Assembly (NCBI GenBank): GCA_905221605.1
Contig: CAJNDS010002568.1
Coordinates: 811,413 to 875,412, forward strand
DNA: 64,000 nucleotides
Direction: 5' to 3'
DNA from: Symbiodinium natans
Lineage: Eukaryota > Sar > Dinophyceae > Suessiales > Symbiodiniaceae
In this document: in pieces, positions 32,386 to 42,620 of the stretch
How positions within the stretch are numbered: the first letter of the stretch is position 1
Layout: every line of letters begins with the position of its first letter
Notes under the pieces: model-generated
What the model saw: only the letters and a program-made list of their open reading frames with translations
The model's database searches: none
Told to the model about the DNA's origin: nothing
Made by a program: the position numbers and the translations under genes

Positions 32386-33097
32386 ATCCAAACGCTTAAA
32401 GAGGGCGTTATAAGAAAAATATGCTGAATATTTTGCAAAAGGATAATATGCTTTACAAACCACGTGAGGATGGTAGGTGCCATTTAAGCTGAACCAAAAC
32501 TGTCTCGATTGACTTGGCTCCAACTCCACCTCAACCCAAACCTCCAAGCATAGCACTAGCCATTTCAAGATGCATGAGAAAAACAATCCCTGGGTGTTTA
32601 GGGTTCTGGGTGCAGGGTGCTCACCCCTAGGCCGACAAGAATGCACACCAGCCTCTTCTCGCTCGACCACTCCACCGTCCATTGCATCTCCTGTTCTCGG
32701 CGAATCCCGGCCAAGGACCCCCAAATACAAAGGGACCTTATTGGGCACCGCAAGCAGGGGACCCCAAGAACATAGTGGGAATAGAAAAGGGAACAGAAGG
32801 ACCCTGCTCGGTATCTCCCTAGTATATTCCTACTCTATTCCTAGGAATCCCTGTTTGGGGTTCCCATTCAGGTCCCTCGAAAAAACTCCACAAGAACCCC
32901 TCCCCACGTAGCAGCAGCGCTTCACCAGCTGGAGATTCGGAGACGTAAACCCTACACCCAGAACTTCTGCAAGGTTGCGGGTTTACATAGGGCTTCAGGG
33001 TCAGGGAACCTGTCGACCGAAGAGGGTGTTGAGGCAGGGCCCAATCTCAAAGCAGCGGGGAGCTTGGGGGGTTTCGCGGTTAGGGATTTACAGCTCT
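32386..33097. other. Unique region without a supported gene
   Basis: Overlapping frames (32377-32748 minus; 32570-32911 plus) have no motifs. Near 32720-32885 the phrases GGACCTTATTGGGCACC and GGGGTTCCC resemble degraded family B sequence. Confidence 0.4.
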
Positions 33098-33198
33098 TGC
33101 TTGGAGGTTCAGGGTACTTCGTAGCCCATTATAAGGGGTATAATTGGGTTATAAGTACAGTGAGAATTGGGTTACTAAGTACCATGAACCTCCAAGTA
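33098..33198. repeat. Palindromic element, family A copy 8 (short)
   Basis: Arms TGCTTGGAGGTTCAGGG and CATGAACCTCCAAGTA with a shortened core, 101 bp in all. Confidence 0.85.
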
Positions 33199-33282
33199 TC
33201 GGCTGAGTTTGCCGGGGTGGAGAAAAAGTGTGAGGTTTTGGCGGTATGCTAACCCTTCTAGGTTCCCCCAATTAAGCTTAAT

Positions 33283-33466
33283 TATCCCGAAAAAGCCTTA
33301 CTTATGGGGGTCTTTTTCGGGCTGACGCAAATGGCGATATGCAGGTTTCGGGCACAGGTGTCCTGCAGCAACCGCTCGTGCAGGGTCGGCAATTGCAGCT
33401 GCGCTTGGGGCCAGTAGACTTTGCAAACTTCAGCGTAGCCTGGGATCAGACGACTCCCCTACGGCG
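33283..33466 (-). CDS. Candidate exon downstream of the 33.6-37 kb gene
   Basis: The minus-strand frame after GCCGTAG| reads YAEVCKVYWPQAQLQLPTLH and stays open to a stop near 33283; GC3 is about 79 percent over its core. It starts in phase with the preceding exon (33634-33659). An alternative frame from CCCAG| gives a Cys-rich peptide (PKRSCNCRPCTSGCCR), also in phase. Which one is used is unresolved. Confidence 0.35.
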
Positions 33467-33633
33467 CATTTCCTGAATTCTCAACTCTATGAGCTCTACG
33501 CCCTAAACCCTAAACCCTAAATCCTAAATAAGCCCTAAACCCGAAACCCTAAACCTTAAACCCTAAACCCTAAACTCCAAACACTAGGCCCTAGGCCCTA
33601 AGCCCTAAGCCCTAAGCTCTAAGCCCTGTCCAC

Positions 33634-36600
33634 CTGCAAACCCTTCAGCTCTTCAGCAGCTTGTTTTCGGGCGGGTTCAGTGGAGTGTAGGAGCCCGGGC
33701 ACATGAAGGGTTTTCGAAATTCGGGGTACCTTACTAGGGTCCGTACGACGAAGGAAACCTACGATTTGGGGGTCTCTATTCGGGGTCCCGTATATTCGTA
33801 AAAACCACAAATCTGCGCCAGGGCACGCATAATGTAGGCCGCTGTGTCCTCCACCCAGGCATCCACAACCTCCTTTCAGACATGGGAGTGTCGCAGCGAG
33901 GGTTGGTAAAACTAGCACCGCTCGAAACCTCAACTCTAAACTCTAAACGCTAACCCCTAAACCCTAACCCCTAACCCTAAACCCTAAACCCTAAACCCTA
34001 AATCCTAAACCCTAAATCCTAAACCCTAAACCCTAAACCCTTCGCCAGCCTCCGGGTTCGGCACCGGCGCGTTCGTCCGCCAAAGCCCCCGGAGGCGCGA
34101 CGGACGAACCTGCAACGAAGGTCGAAAGGTTTTTCCGGGTGTTTGGGCTCAGGGTTTAGGGTTTAGGGTTTAGGGTTTAGGGTTTAGAGTTGGGGTCTCG
34201 GGTGTAGGGCTTAGGGTTTAGGATTTAGAGTCTCGGGTGCAGGGTTTAGGGTTTGGGATTTAAAGTCTCGGGTGTAGGGTTTAGGGTTTAGAGTCTCGGT
34301 GTAGGGTTTAGGGTTTAGGATTTAGGATTTAGGGTCTGGGGTGTAGGGTTTACGGTCTAGGGGTAGAAGTTTTAAGGTTTGGTGGTTTGGTGGTTTAGGC
34401 GTTTAGGCGTTGAGGGATAGAGGTTTTAGGGGTTGAGAGCTTGTAGGGACTTTAGCCCCAGGGACTTTAAGCTTTGAGGGGCGCATAGGTCTAGGCTTAA
34501 AAATTGAGGTTCATGGTTTGGGGGTGGAATGTAGTGCTTCAGGGCCTTGTGGGATTCATGGTTCAAGAATCATTTTGGGTTTTTTAGTACAGGGCTTAGG
34601 TCGAAACCGAAGGAGAAACTGAGGAATAAAAAGCGTGCGCCGTCTTGGTTTCTACGGGCTTGTGAGGGAGCCGAAGCGGATAAAAAAAGGGCATAGGGTT
34701 TAGGGTTTAGGGTTTAGGGTTTAGGGTTGTTTAGGGTTTAGGGTTTAGGGTTTAGGGTTTAGGGGCCTACTCCGGGTCCCAGGGGTTCAGGGTTTGAGAG
34801 CCACCCAAAACCCAATCTCCCCCGTAGCGAAGGCCCAGGGTTCAGGTATCCCCTGAAGCCTAAACCCTAAACCCTAAACCCTCAACCCTAAGCCCTAAGC
34901 CCTAAGCCCTAAACCCTAAACCCGGCCTGGATGAAGTACTCGGAGAAAAGGTGCTCGAAGTCGAGGATGGAATTGTGCGAGCGCGCCGGGCGGGTGCGGA
35001 TCGGCTGGAGCTGCCTTTTAACGGATTTAGGGTTTAGGGTTTAGGGTTTTAGGGTTTAGGGTTTAGGTTTTAGGGTTTAGGGTTTAGGGTGTATGGGCCT
35101 GAATGTGGGTCCCCTGCTATATAATTAACCCTGATATACACTACACAAAATAAGGGCCCATACTTGATTCATATCCCTTTAAATCCTTTTAAGCAAGGGT
35201 AAGGGACCATACTGCCGGGAGTAATGTTGCGGGCGTTCGGGTTTAGGGCTTAGGGGTCTGGCGTTTAGGTTTTAGGGTTTGTTCGGCGCAGGCTCTATGG
35301 GGACAAGGGAACGGGGTTTTAGGTTCTGTGTATGGCACAGGTTACAATGAGTCTAAGTCAGAGCCCCTTTGCGGCACTACAAGCAACATTAAAGGGCAAG
35401 CACTGTTGCCGAGATCGCGAACGCTTCCCCAAACCCTAAACCCTAAACCCTAAACCCTAAACCCTAAACTACCCTCAGATACCCCGGGCACCCTGAGCCC
35501 AAGGTCCATAACCAGCTGACAGTACAGCTTGACTTTCTGGCTTATAACCCAAGCCTTCACGAAAGAAAACCTTTAAAAATAAAAATAAAAAAAAAGCCTC
35601 AACAAAAAAAGAAAGCAACAACCGGAAAACAAAAACGAAAACAATAATAAGCTCGAAAAAAGAGAGGGGAACCCACAGCCCCTAGAACCGCAGAGCGGCC
35701 GATCGCCCTGGATGGAAGTCCAGGGGTCTCCACCGCCCGCACACGTCCTTGGGCTTGAGGCTTTAACTCGGGCGTTGTTAAGGTTTTAGGGTTTAGGTTT
35801 TAGATTTTAGGGTTTGGGGTTCAGGGTTTAGGTTTTAGGGTTTAGGGTTGTTGAGGATTTTAGGGTTTAGGGCGTTTAGTTTTAGGGTCTAGGGCTTGGG
35901 GTTTCTGCTGCATCGACGTATTCCATAGTTCCGCTGGATGTTCTAGAGTTTAAGCTCTTTGCTTCGGATTCTGGGCTTATGGGGCTAAGGAGGCTTATGG
36001 AACACTTATAGGATATGTAGGTAAGGCTTATAAACCCTCAACCCTAACCTCTAAACCCTGGCAGCCTGGACAGGAGTCCTCGTCGTAGCTGGGCTGTCAG
36101 GCGTGCCACACCGCGTAAACCATTGACGGGTCCAGCTTCCAGATGTTGAGTTCTCATAGCTAGGAAACCATTGTTTTGTAGCACAGTTTAGGGTTTACAG
36201 TTTAGGGTTTAGGGTCGTTTGGGGTTCAGGGTTCAAGGTTTAAGTTTTAGGGCTTAGGGTTTACGGTGCTACTTTCAGCCCAGCTCCCTTCCACAAAGCG
36301 CCAGCTCAAAATCTCCAAAGGCCTTAAACGAGTCCAGGAAATTCAGGTTTGAGGAGTAGCTACTTGGAGGTTCACCGGCTGTTGTAAGAGCACCCTACGT
36401 AGGCTTATAAGCACAGCTGCCATATACTTATAACCCTACTTAGGCACCACTGATAGCTACCCATGTCGCAGTACCCTAAACCCTAAACCCTAAACCCGAA
36501 ACCCTGTTGGGTTTGGGGCTTACGGTTTAGGAGTGGGGCCACAGGATCTGCCATATCGGTCCATGGACCCTCTGGGCAGCCTTTCCTACACCACAAAGGC

Positions 36601-36987
36601 TGACCTTTGGCTTTCGTCCAGGGATTCCTGAACCCCTAAACCCTAAACCCTAAACCCTAAACCCTAAACCCTAAAGGGGGGGGGTTTACGAACATAGGGG
36701 ACCCCAATATAGATCCCCAAAGAGTAGGATTCCCTTGTAATAAGGACCCCAATAAGGCACTCCTAACTTCGGAAACCCCCAAATCGGAAACCGGAACTTT
36801 CATCCCTAAGCTATGCCCTAAACCCTAAATCCTAAGCCCTAAGCCCTAAGCCCTAAGCCCTAAACCCTAAACCCTAAACCCTAAACCCTAAACCCTTACC
36901 GTCAGACCCCAATGAAGCCACAGCGAGGCGCCAGCGCGGAGACCGCGGCGTCCGCGGCGACGCGGGCACAGCTGGGCTCCTGGCCAT
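33634..36987 (-). CDS. Multi-exon gene model with telomere-repeat introns, product unrecognised
   Basis: Eight minus-strand islands join in one frame of 156 codons: 35747-35689, 35554-35473, 35376-35346, 35014-34922, 34852-34812, 34109-34039, 33872-33806 and 33659-33634. Peptide samples: AWVISQKVKLYCQLVMDLGL, SILDFEHLFSEYFIQA, VVDAWVEDTAAYIMRALAQI. GC3 is about 91 percent in 35014-34922. Acceptors include TTTCGTGAAG|, GTTGCAG| and TCTGAAAG|; donors include CCGG|GTTTAGGG, GAAGG|GTTTAGGG, GAGG|GTAGTT and CAG|GTGGAC. Introns hold CCCTAAA/TTTAGGG arrays plus a family C element (35093-35214) and a family B element (33710-33806). A likely first exon is 36987-36900: ATG, 29 Pro/Arg-rich codons, donor GACG|GTAAGG. 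Exons 36159-36057 and 35984-35918 follow it in phase, but the join from 35918 to 35747 is not in phase, so an exon or edge is missing there. Function unknown. Confidence 0.5.
33710..33806. repeat. Family B copy inside a proposed intron
   Basis: The arms GTTTTCGAAATTCGGGGTACC and GGGGTCCCGTATATTCGTAAAA are inverted. On the minus strand the element begins exactly at the proposed donor GTG|GTTTTTACG. Confidence 0.75.
34150..34400 (+). repeat. G-strand array with TCTCGGG/TGTAGGG blocks
   Basis: TTTAGGG units, then a higher-order repeat of about 45 bp (GAGTCTCGGGTGTAGGGTTT) three to four times. Confidence 0.85.
35093..35214. repeat. Palindromic element, family C copy 1
   Basis: TGTATGGGCCTGAATGTGGG... 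faces ...AAGGGTAAGGGACCATACTG. Inner motif AAGGGCCCATACTT is shared with 50330 and 55395. Confidence 0.6.
36361..36476. repeat. Palindromic element, family A copy 9, right end replaced by array
   Basis: The left arm TACTTGGAGGTTCACCGG and the subfamily core as at 17150. The right arm breaks off at GTACC and continues as CCCTAAA units. Confidence 0.7.
36676..36784. repeat. Family B copy, fold-back complete
   Basis: GGGGGGTTTACGAACATAGG opposite CTAACTTCGGAAACCCCC, with GGACCCCAATA motifs in both halves. Confidence 0.75.
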
Positions 36988-36999
36988 TTTGAGGGTTTA

Positions 37000-37990
37000 G
37001 GGTTTAGGGTTTAGGGTTTTGGGTTTTGGGTTTAGGGGGTTTAGGGGGTTTAGGGGGTTTAGGGGGCTTAGGGGGCTTAGGGGTTGCGAGGTTTCGGGAA
37101 AAGAGGTGTAGGTTTAGGGATCAGTTGTTCTCTTACCTGGGGCTCTAATCCATAGGGTACTTGACCTACAGCTCTAATGGCTGACGGCTACCAACAAAGA
37201 GGTAGACACTAGCGGACAAATAGAAAGGGGCGTGCGCACTAAGTTGGAAGTTCAAACTTTGGTCTACGGTTTACCCGGACCGTTTTGCAGAACTCCTTTT
37301 GTGGATACCGATCTTTATGGGGTAGTACAACATAATACCTCTGAACCTTGAACCCTTAAAACCTTGAAAGCTTAAACCCTTAAACCCTTAAACCCTTAAA
37401 TATAGTACCGGCCTGTTTCAGGAACACGGGCTAATCACAATCCATCATCCTGCCCTTCTTCTCTATCGGATCGCAGGGGGCCTCTCAACTTCTCAGGACC
37501 TTCCAGGGCCTTCCAGGCCCTAAACCCTAAACCCTAAACCCTACACCCTAAACCCTAACCCTAAACCCTAAACCCTAAACCCCGAAATCTGGCAGGAAGC
37601 CCTTCTTCCGGGAAATTTTGCCGAATCTGCGTGCGTGGGTCTGGGGCAGGATTTGCTTTTGAGGGTTTAGAACTTTCGTCGGGTGCCACAAGGCCCGGTG
37701 ACAGTTGTCGACATGAAGTGCGCTGATTGTTTCCGACACCAAACACTACACACTAAACACCAAAAACTGCACCTGGCAAAGTCAAAGCCGCCGCAACAAG
37801 CCTAGATAGAGAGGCCCTTATTCTTTTGGTAAGTTTAGATCATAAGCGCCGAATCCTAAGTCCTTGAACCCCGAACATAAAAAACCCTCGAACTGCAACC
37901 CCACGAACCTGAAACCCGCAACCCTTTGTAGACCCCAAACCCTGTAAACCCCAACAAAACCCTACAAGCCCTCTCTAGAACCCAAAGCGC
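37000..37990. other. Arrays, GGGGGTTTA variants and spacers
   Basis: TTTAGGGGG units at 37030-37090, CCCTTAAA units at 37365-37400 and CCCTAAA units at 37515-37585. A minus-strand frame at 37561-37746 has no motif. No gene supported. Confidence 0.5.
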
Positions 37991-37994
37991 GCAA

Positions 37995-38195
37995 TCCCTA
38001 TCCCCAAAACCCCAGACCCCAAAACCCTAAACCCTAAACCCTAATCCCCTAAACCCTAAACCCTAAACCCCTAAACCCTAAACCCCTAAACCCTAAACCC
38101 TAAAGCCTAATCCCCTAAACCCTAAACCCTAATCCCCTAAACCCTAAACCCTAAACCCTAATTAAATCCTAAACCCTAAACCCTAAACCCTTTGA
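37995..38195 (-). repeat. C-strand array with CCCCTAAA octamers
   Basis: Mixed CCCTAAA and AATCCCCTAAA units. Confidence 0.93.
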
Positions 38196-38274
38196 AGCCA
38201 AAGTGCTGGCTGCCCAGACGTCTCCGAAGGATGGATGGGAGCCCCATTTGGTTTATGGTGCCTGGGACTTAGGG

Positions 38275-38960
38275 TCTAGGGTTTAGGGTTTAGGGTTTAG
38301 GGTTTAGGGTTTAGGGGTTTAGGGGTTTAGGGGTTTAGGGTGTAGAGGTTTAGGGTTTAGGGCTTAGGGTGTAGAGGTTTAGGGTTCAGGAGTCCCGCCG
38401 AGTTCCTATACGCCCTGAACCCTGAAAAAGCCCGTTCGGGTTTACGGGGTTCAGGGTTTCGGGTTTAGGGTTTAGGGTTTAGGGTCATAAAAGTTCAAGG
38501 TTCAGGATTTCGGGCTTGGGGTTCAGGGCTTAGGATTCAAGGATTCTCAAGGGTTTTGGATCTGAGGGGCTCCGAAGAAGCTCGTGGAAGAGCGGCTTGG
38601 GGTTCATTTAGGGTTTAGGGTTTAGGGTTTGGGGTTTGGGTTTTGGGGTTTAGGGTTTAGGGTTTAGGGTTTAGGGTTTAGGGTTTAGGGTTTAGGGTTT
38701 AGGGTTTAGGGTTTAGGGTTTAGGGTTTAGGGTTTAGGGTTTAGGGTGTAGGGTGTAGGGTGTAGGGTGTAAGGGTTTAGTGTTTAGGGCTTAGGGTGCA
38801 GGGTGTACGGGTGTAGGGTGTAGGGTGTACGGGTGTAAGGGTGTGGGGTTTAGGGTTTAGGGTTTAGGGTTTAGGGTTTAGGGTTTAGGGTTTAGGGTTT
38901 AGGGTTTAGGGTTTAGGGTTTGGGGTTTAGGGTTTAGGGTTTAGGGTTTGGGGTTTAGGG
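38275..38960 (+). repeat. Longest G-strand array region
   Basis: TTTAGGG units with a TGTAGGG block (38745-38850), broken only by a short spacer at 38395-38600. Confidence 0.95.
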
Positions 38961-39026
38961 TCACTCGAAGCTTGGCCTTGAACTGCTTAGATGAAGCTGG
39001 GTTTCTGTTCGTGGTGAGTGCACCCT

Positions 39027-39184
39027 GGGGGTCCATGTACCTGTATATAGGGTTTAGGGTTTAGGGTTTAGGGTTTAGGGTTTAGGGTTTAGGGTTAGTA
39101 GTTACTTGGGTCCTAGAGCTACTGTATGGGAGCCCCCTGGAGGACTTTTACCTATACTATATAGGTACCTCGACCCTTAGGGGG
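39027..39184. repeat. Palindromic element, family E copy 2, split by telomere repeats
   Basis: Left end GGGGGTCCATGTACCTGTAT and right end ATATAGGTACCTCGACCCTT. About 46 bp of TTTAGGG units (39049-39096) sit just inside the left arm. Confidence 0.8.
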
Positions 39185-39239
39185 TATAGTGGGTGCCTCA
39201 TACATGCTGGTGAGTGTATGCATATATCTATCTACCTAT

Positions 39240-40845
39240 ATAGATCTAGGATGCGAGGGTTTAGGGTTTAGGGTTTGGGGTTTGGGGTTTAGGATTCGGG
39301 TTTAGGGTTTAGGGTTTAGGGTTTAGGCCGACTCTCAGTCGGCCTAAACCCTAAAACCCTAAAACCTAAAACCCGAAAACCCTTAACGCCTTTTACCCTA
39401 AACCCTAAAGCCCGTGAACTCAAGACCCTACAACCCTTAAACCCTAAACCAAAATATGGGGATCGGCTGCAGCCCACCAATCCCCCTTAGAACTCAATGC
39501 GCTACCTCCTTTGTCAGCTTCTTCTTCCTGGCCACCGCTTGGCCACTGCCTGCGAGCTTCGTTTAGGGTTTAGTAAGCATTTGGGGTTCATGGTTTACGG
39601 ATTAGGGCTTAGGGCTTAGGGTTTAGGGCTTAGGGCTTAGGGTTTAGGGCTTAGGCGCTAGACTTCGGGCAGGTACCTTATTGTATCCCAAAAAACACCT
39701 TGGAAGGATCCCTCAGCTACAGTTTACCCCCCCAAAAAAAACCTTACGCCCAGAAAACCCCAAACTCCTCAAGGCCTGAAACACCCAAAAAACCCCTGCC
39801 ACCTGGGCCCCTAAACCCTAAACCCTAAACCCTAAACCCTAAACCCTAAACTTCCCAAACCCTGAACCCGAAACTTCCTAAACCTCCCAAACTCCCTCCT
39901 AAGCTCATGACCTAGGGGGCTCTAAGACAAGCCTGCTGCTGAAACCCTAAGCCCCCTCTCATCCCTAACTCTCCGAACCCTAAACTCAAAGCGCTACCCC
40001 CAAATACCGAGATTCATGAACCCTGCACCCTAAACACCCCCCTATGCTCCAAACCACGAGACTCGAAACCCAATCCTAAAGCCCTACATACCGAAACACC
40101 CCCAAACCACAAAACTCCTGGACCCCAGTCACTCCTAAGGCCTATGCCCCTGACACACTCCTAAGACCTCACGCCCTTACACCCTAAACCCTAAGCCCGA
40201 AACCCCAAACCCTAAACCCCACACCCTTACACCCTACCCCCTTACACCCTACACCCTAAACCCTCAACACTAAACCCTTACACCCTACACCCTAAACTCC
40301 CAACCCTAACCCTAAACCCTAAACCCCAAACCCTAAACCCTAAACCCCAAACCCTAAACCCTAAACCCCAAACCCTAAACCCTAAACCCCAAAACCCAAG
40401 TTCCTACAGCAGCCTACGGGCCCCCACCTGGGCTGGGGCAGCGCGAGGTGCTGGAGCTTTGGCGCGGGCTTGTCCTGAGAGCCTACTTAGGAGGTTCCCT
40501 AGCCCTAAACCCTAAACCCTAAACCCTAAACCCTAAACCCTAATCCGTAGGTTTGGGGAGTTAGGACGCTTGGGAAGCTTCGGGAGTTTAGCAGGTTTAG
40601 GAGGCTACGGGCTCGGGTTTAAGGCGGGCTTCAGACACAGGGTTTGAGGTTTACCGGCATGAAGATTAAGGGTTTTGGGTGTGTAGAAGAAATGGTCTAC
40701 TAGGGATGCAAGTTTGGCTTACAGAAGCGAAAGAACGCGTCTGGCTCGACGGGAATTATCAGGGATTCTGCACCCTGGAAAACTGCTGGGCATCCAGTCT
40801 ACACCGCAAGAGACCTAAACCCTACATGGTCATTTCATAAACAGT
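39240..40845. repeat. Arrays and C-rich degenerate units
   Basis: G-strand 39258-39330, C-strand 39345-39450, 39810-39850, 40175-40395 (ACACCCTAC and CCCCAAACCCTAAA variants) and 40500-40550. No gene supported. Confidence 0.8.
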
Positions 40846-40847
40846 GT

Positions 40848-40878
<31 letters not shown>

Positions 40879-40882
40879 TGCA
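40846..40882. repeat. AT microsatellite
   Basis: TATATATATATACATATATATA. Confidence 0.95.
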
Positions 40883-41045
40883 AAAGGCAGTTCTGTGAAC
40901 ATTCTCTGCTTCTTCTGACGTGGCCAACTACAGTAAAAGCCCAAGCAAACTCTACGACGGTTCTTTGCAGAAGCAGGCTTTTGCACACCATGTACTGATT
41001 CCACACGAGGCTCTGCAACTGCGTCAGGGCTCGAATCGGCTGCGA

Positions 41046-41646
41046 ACCCTAAACCCTAAACCCTAAACCCTAAACCCTAAACCCTAAACCCTAAACCCTA
41101 AACCCTCCTCCCCCAAAACCCGAAAGCCTAAACATCCCTAAGCCCTTACCCTGAAACCATAAACCCCAAAGCCTACACCCTAAACCCCAGCCCTAAACCC
41201 TAAACCTCCCTAAGCCCTTGTAAACAGACGTGGAGGTACCGGGCACACCACCGGCACCGGCAGGCCGAACTGGGAGGTCTTCTCCAAGCAGCCTATGGCT
41301 TGCAAGCTATGGGCACCACAAGCCTACAACCCTTAAAAACCCCTAAATCCCGAAAACCCTAAACCCCAAACAAACCTAAAACCCTACAACCCAAAGAAGC
41401 CTAAAACCCTAAAACCCTACTAGAACCCTAAAACCCGTAGCTTTAGGGCTTAGGGGTTAAGGCCTAAGTTTAGGGTTCTTTGTCCAGAAGACTTCAGTAG
41501 CAACCCCTGGCGCGGCGTCGAGGGTGCAAAGACTTAGGCATGTTAGGCTTGTAGGACCCCCAGAAAGGGGCACCCTAAACCCTAAACCCTAAACCCTAAA
41601 CCCTAAACCCTAAACCCTAAACCCTAAACCCTAAACCCTAAACCCA
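41046..41646 (-). repeat. C-strand arrays
   Basis: Two pure CCCTAAA blocks (41046-41105 and 41575-41645) with degenerate units between. Confidence 0.92.
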
Positions 41647-41663
41647 AATTTCGTCAAGGAACC

Positions 41664-41990
41664 AAAGGAGGGACCAATAGAACCCCTAGAAGGGACCCTT
41701 AATCTTCTTCCCCCATATAACTCTTCTATATACCTTCTATAGTCCCTATATAACTCTTCTATATACCTTATATAGTCCCCTATATACCTAAGTAGCCCCT
41801 CAATAAGCCCCGAAGAATCCCTAAGGTCCCTTTTCAGGGTCGATTTACGGGCTATTCAGGGGCGACATAAGGGATATCGGGGCTATGTAAGTGTTTATGA
41901 CGCCGGTGCGGGCTCCCCCACGCACCCCCCCTTCCAATGGTCATTTTTTTCGGGGTTCTATCGCGAAATAAAGATTGAGGGTCCCTCCTT
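41664..41990. repeat. Palindromic-ended element, family F
   Basis: Left end AAGGAGGGACCAAT and right end ATTGAGGGTCCCTCCTT are inverted repeats 327 bp apart. The interior has duplicated TATATAACTCTTCTATATAC motifs. Confidence 0.65.
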
Positions 41991-42254
41991 ATACCCCTTA
42001 ATTTTGGAAACCCCATATGCCGAAGCCAGGGTGTTGGGTTCAGGGTTTGAGGTCTTGGGATTTGGGGCTTAGGGTTTAGGGTTTAGGGTTTCGGGTTTAG
42101 GGTTTGGGGTTTAGGGTTTAGAGCTCGGGGCTTAGGGCTGAGGGTTTAGCTAGGGTTTAGGGATCGTGGGGTTGGAGGTTGAAAGGGTTTTGTGGTTGCG
42201 GCTTTGGGGAGGCATCGGAAGCAGCAACAACACATTGCCATCATGCCCGGCTGC

Positions 42255-42263
42255 TTCTATATA

Positions 42264-42308
<45 letters not shown>

Positions 42309-42405
42309 ATATGTATACATCGTTTTTGTTTTGTGTTTGTTTAGCTGTTTACTTATTTAGCTATATACTTACACATATATATATATATATATACATAGAC
42401 TAACA
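42255..42405. repeat. AT-rich microsatellite region
   Basis: Two TA-rich tracts (42258-42320 and 42372-42395) separated by T-rich sequence. Confidence 0.93.
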
Positions 42406-42620
42406 TAGAGAGAGTGGAACAAAGAGACAGATGCCTTTCCATACCAGGAGTCCTTTTGAAAAGCCCGACCCGCGTAGGAAGACAAGCAACCAAAAGGAAC
42501 AAACTCCTCTCAGCCAAGAGGCTCATATCATGAACCGTGAAGCTGTGTCGGAGGTTCGGCCTAGCACTTCGGCCCAAAAAAAAAAACCTAAACCCTAAAC
42601 CCTACACCCTACACCCTACA

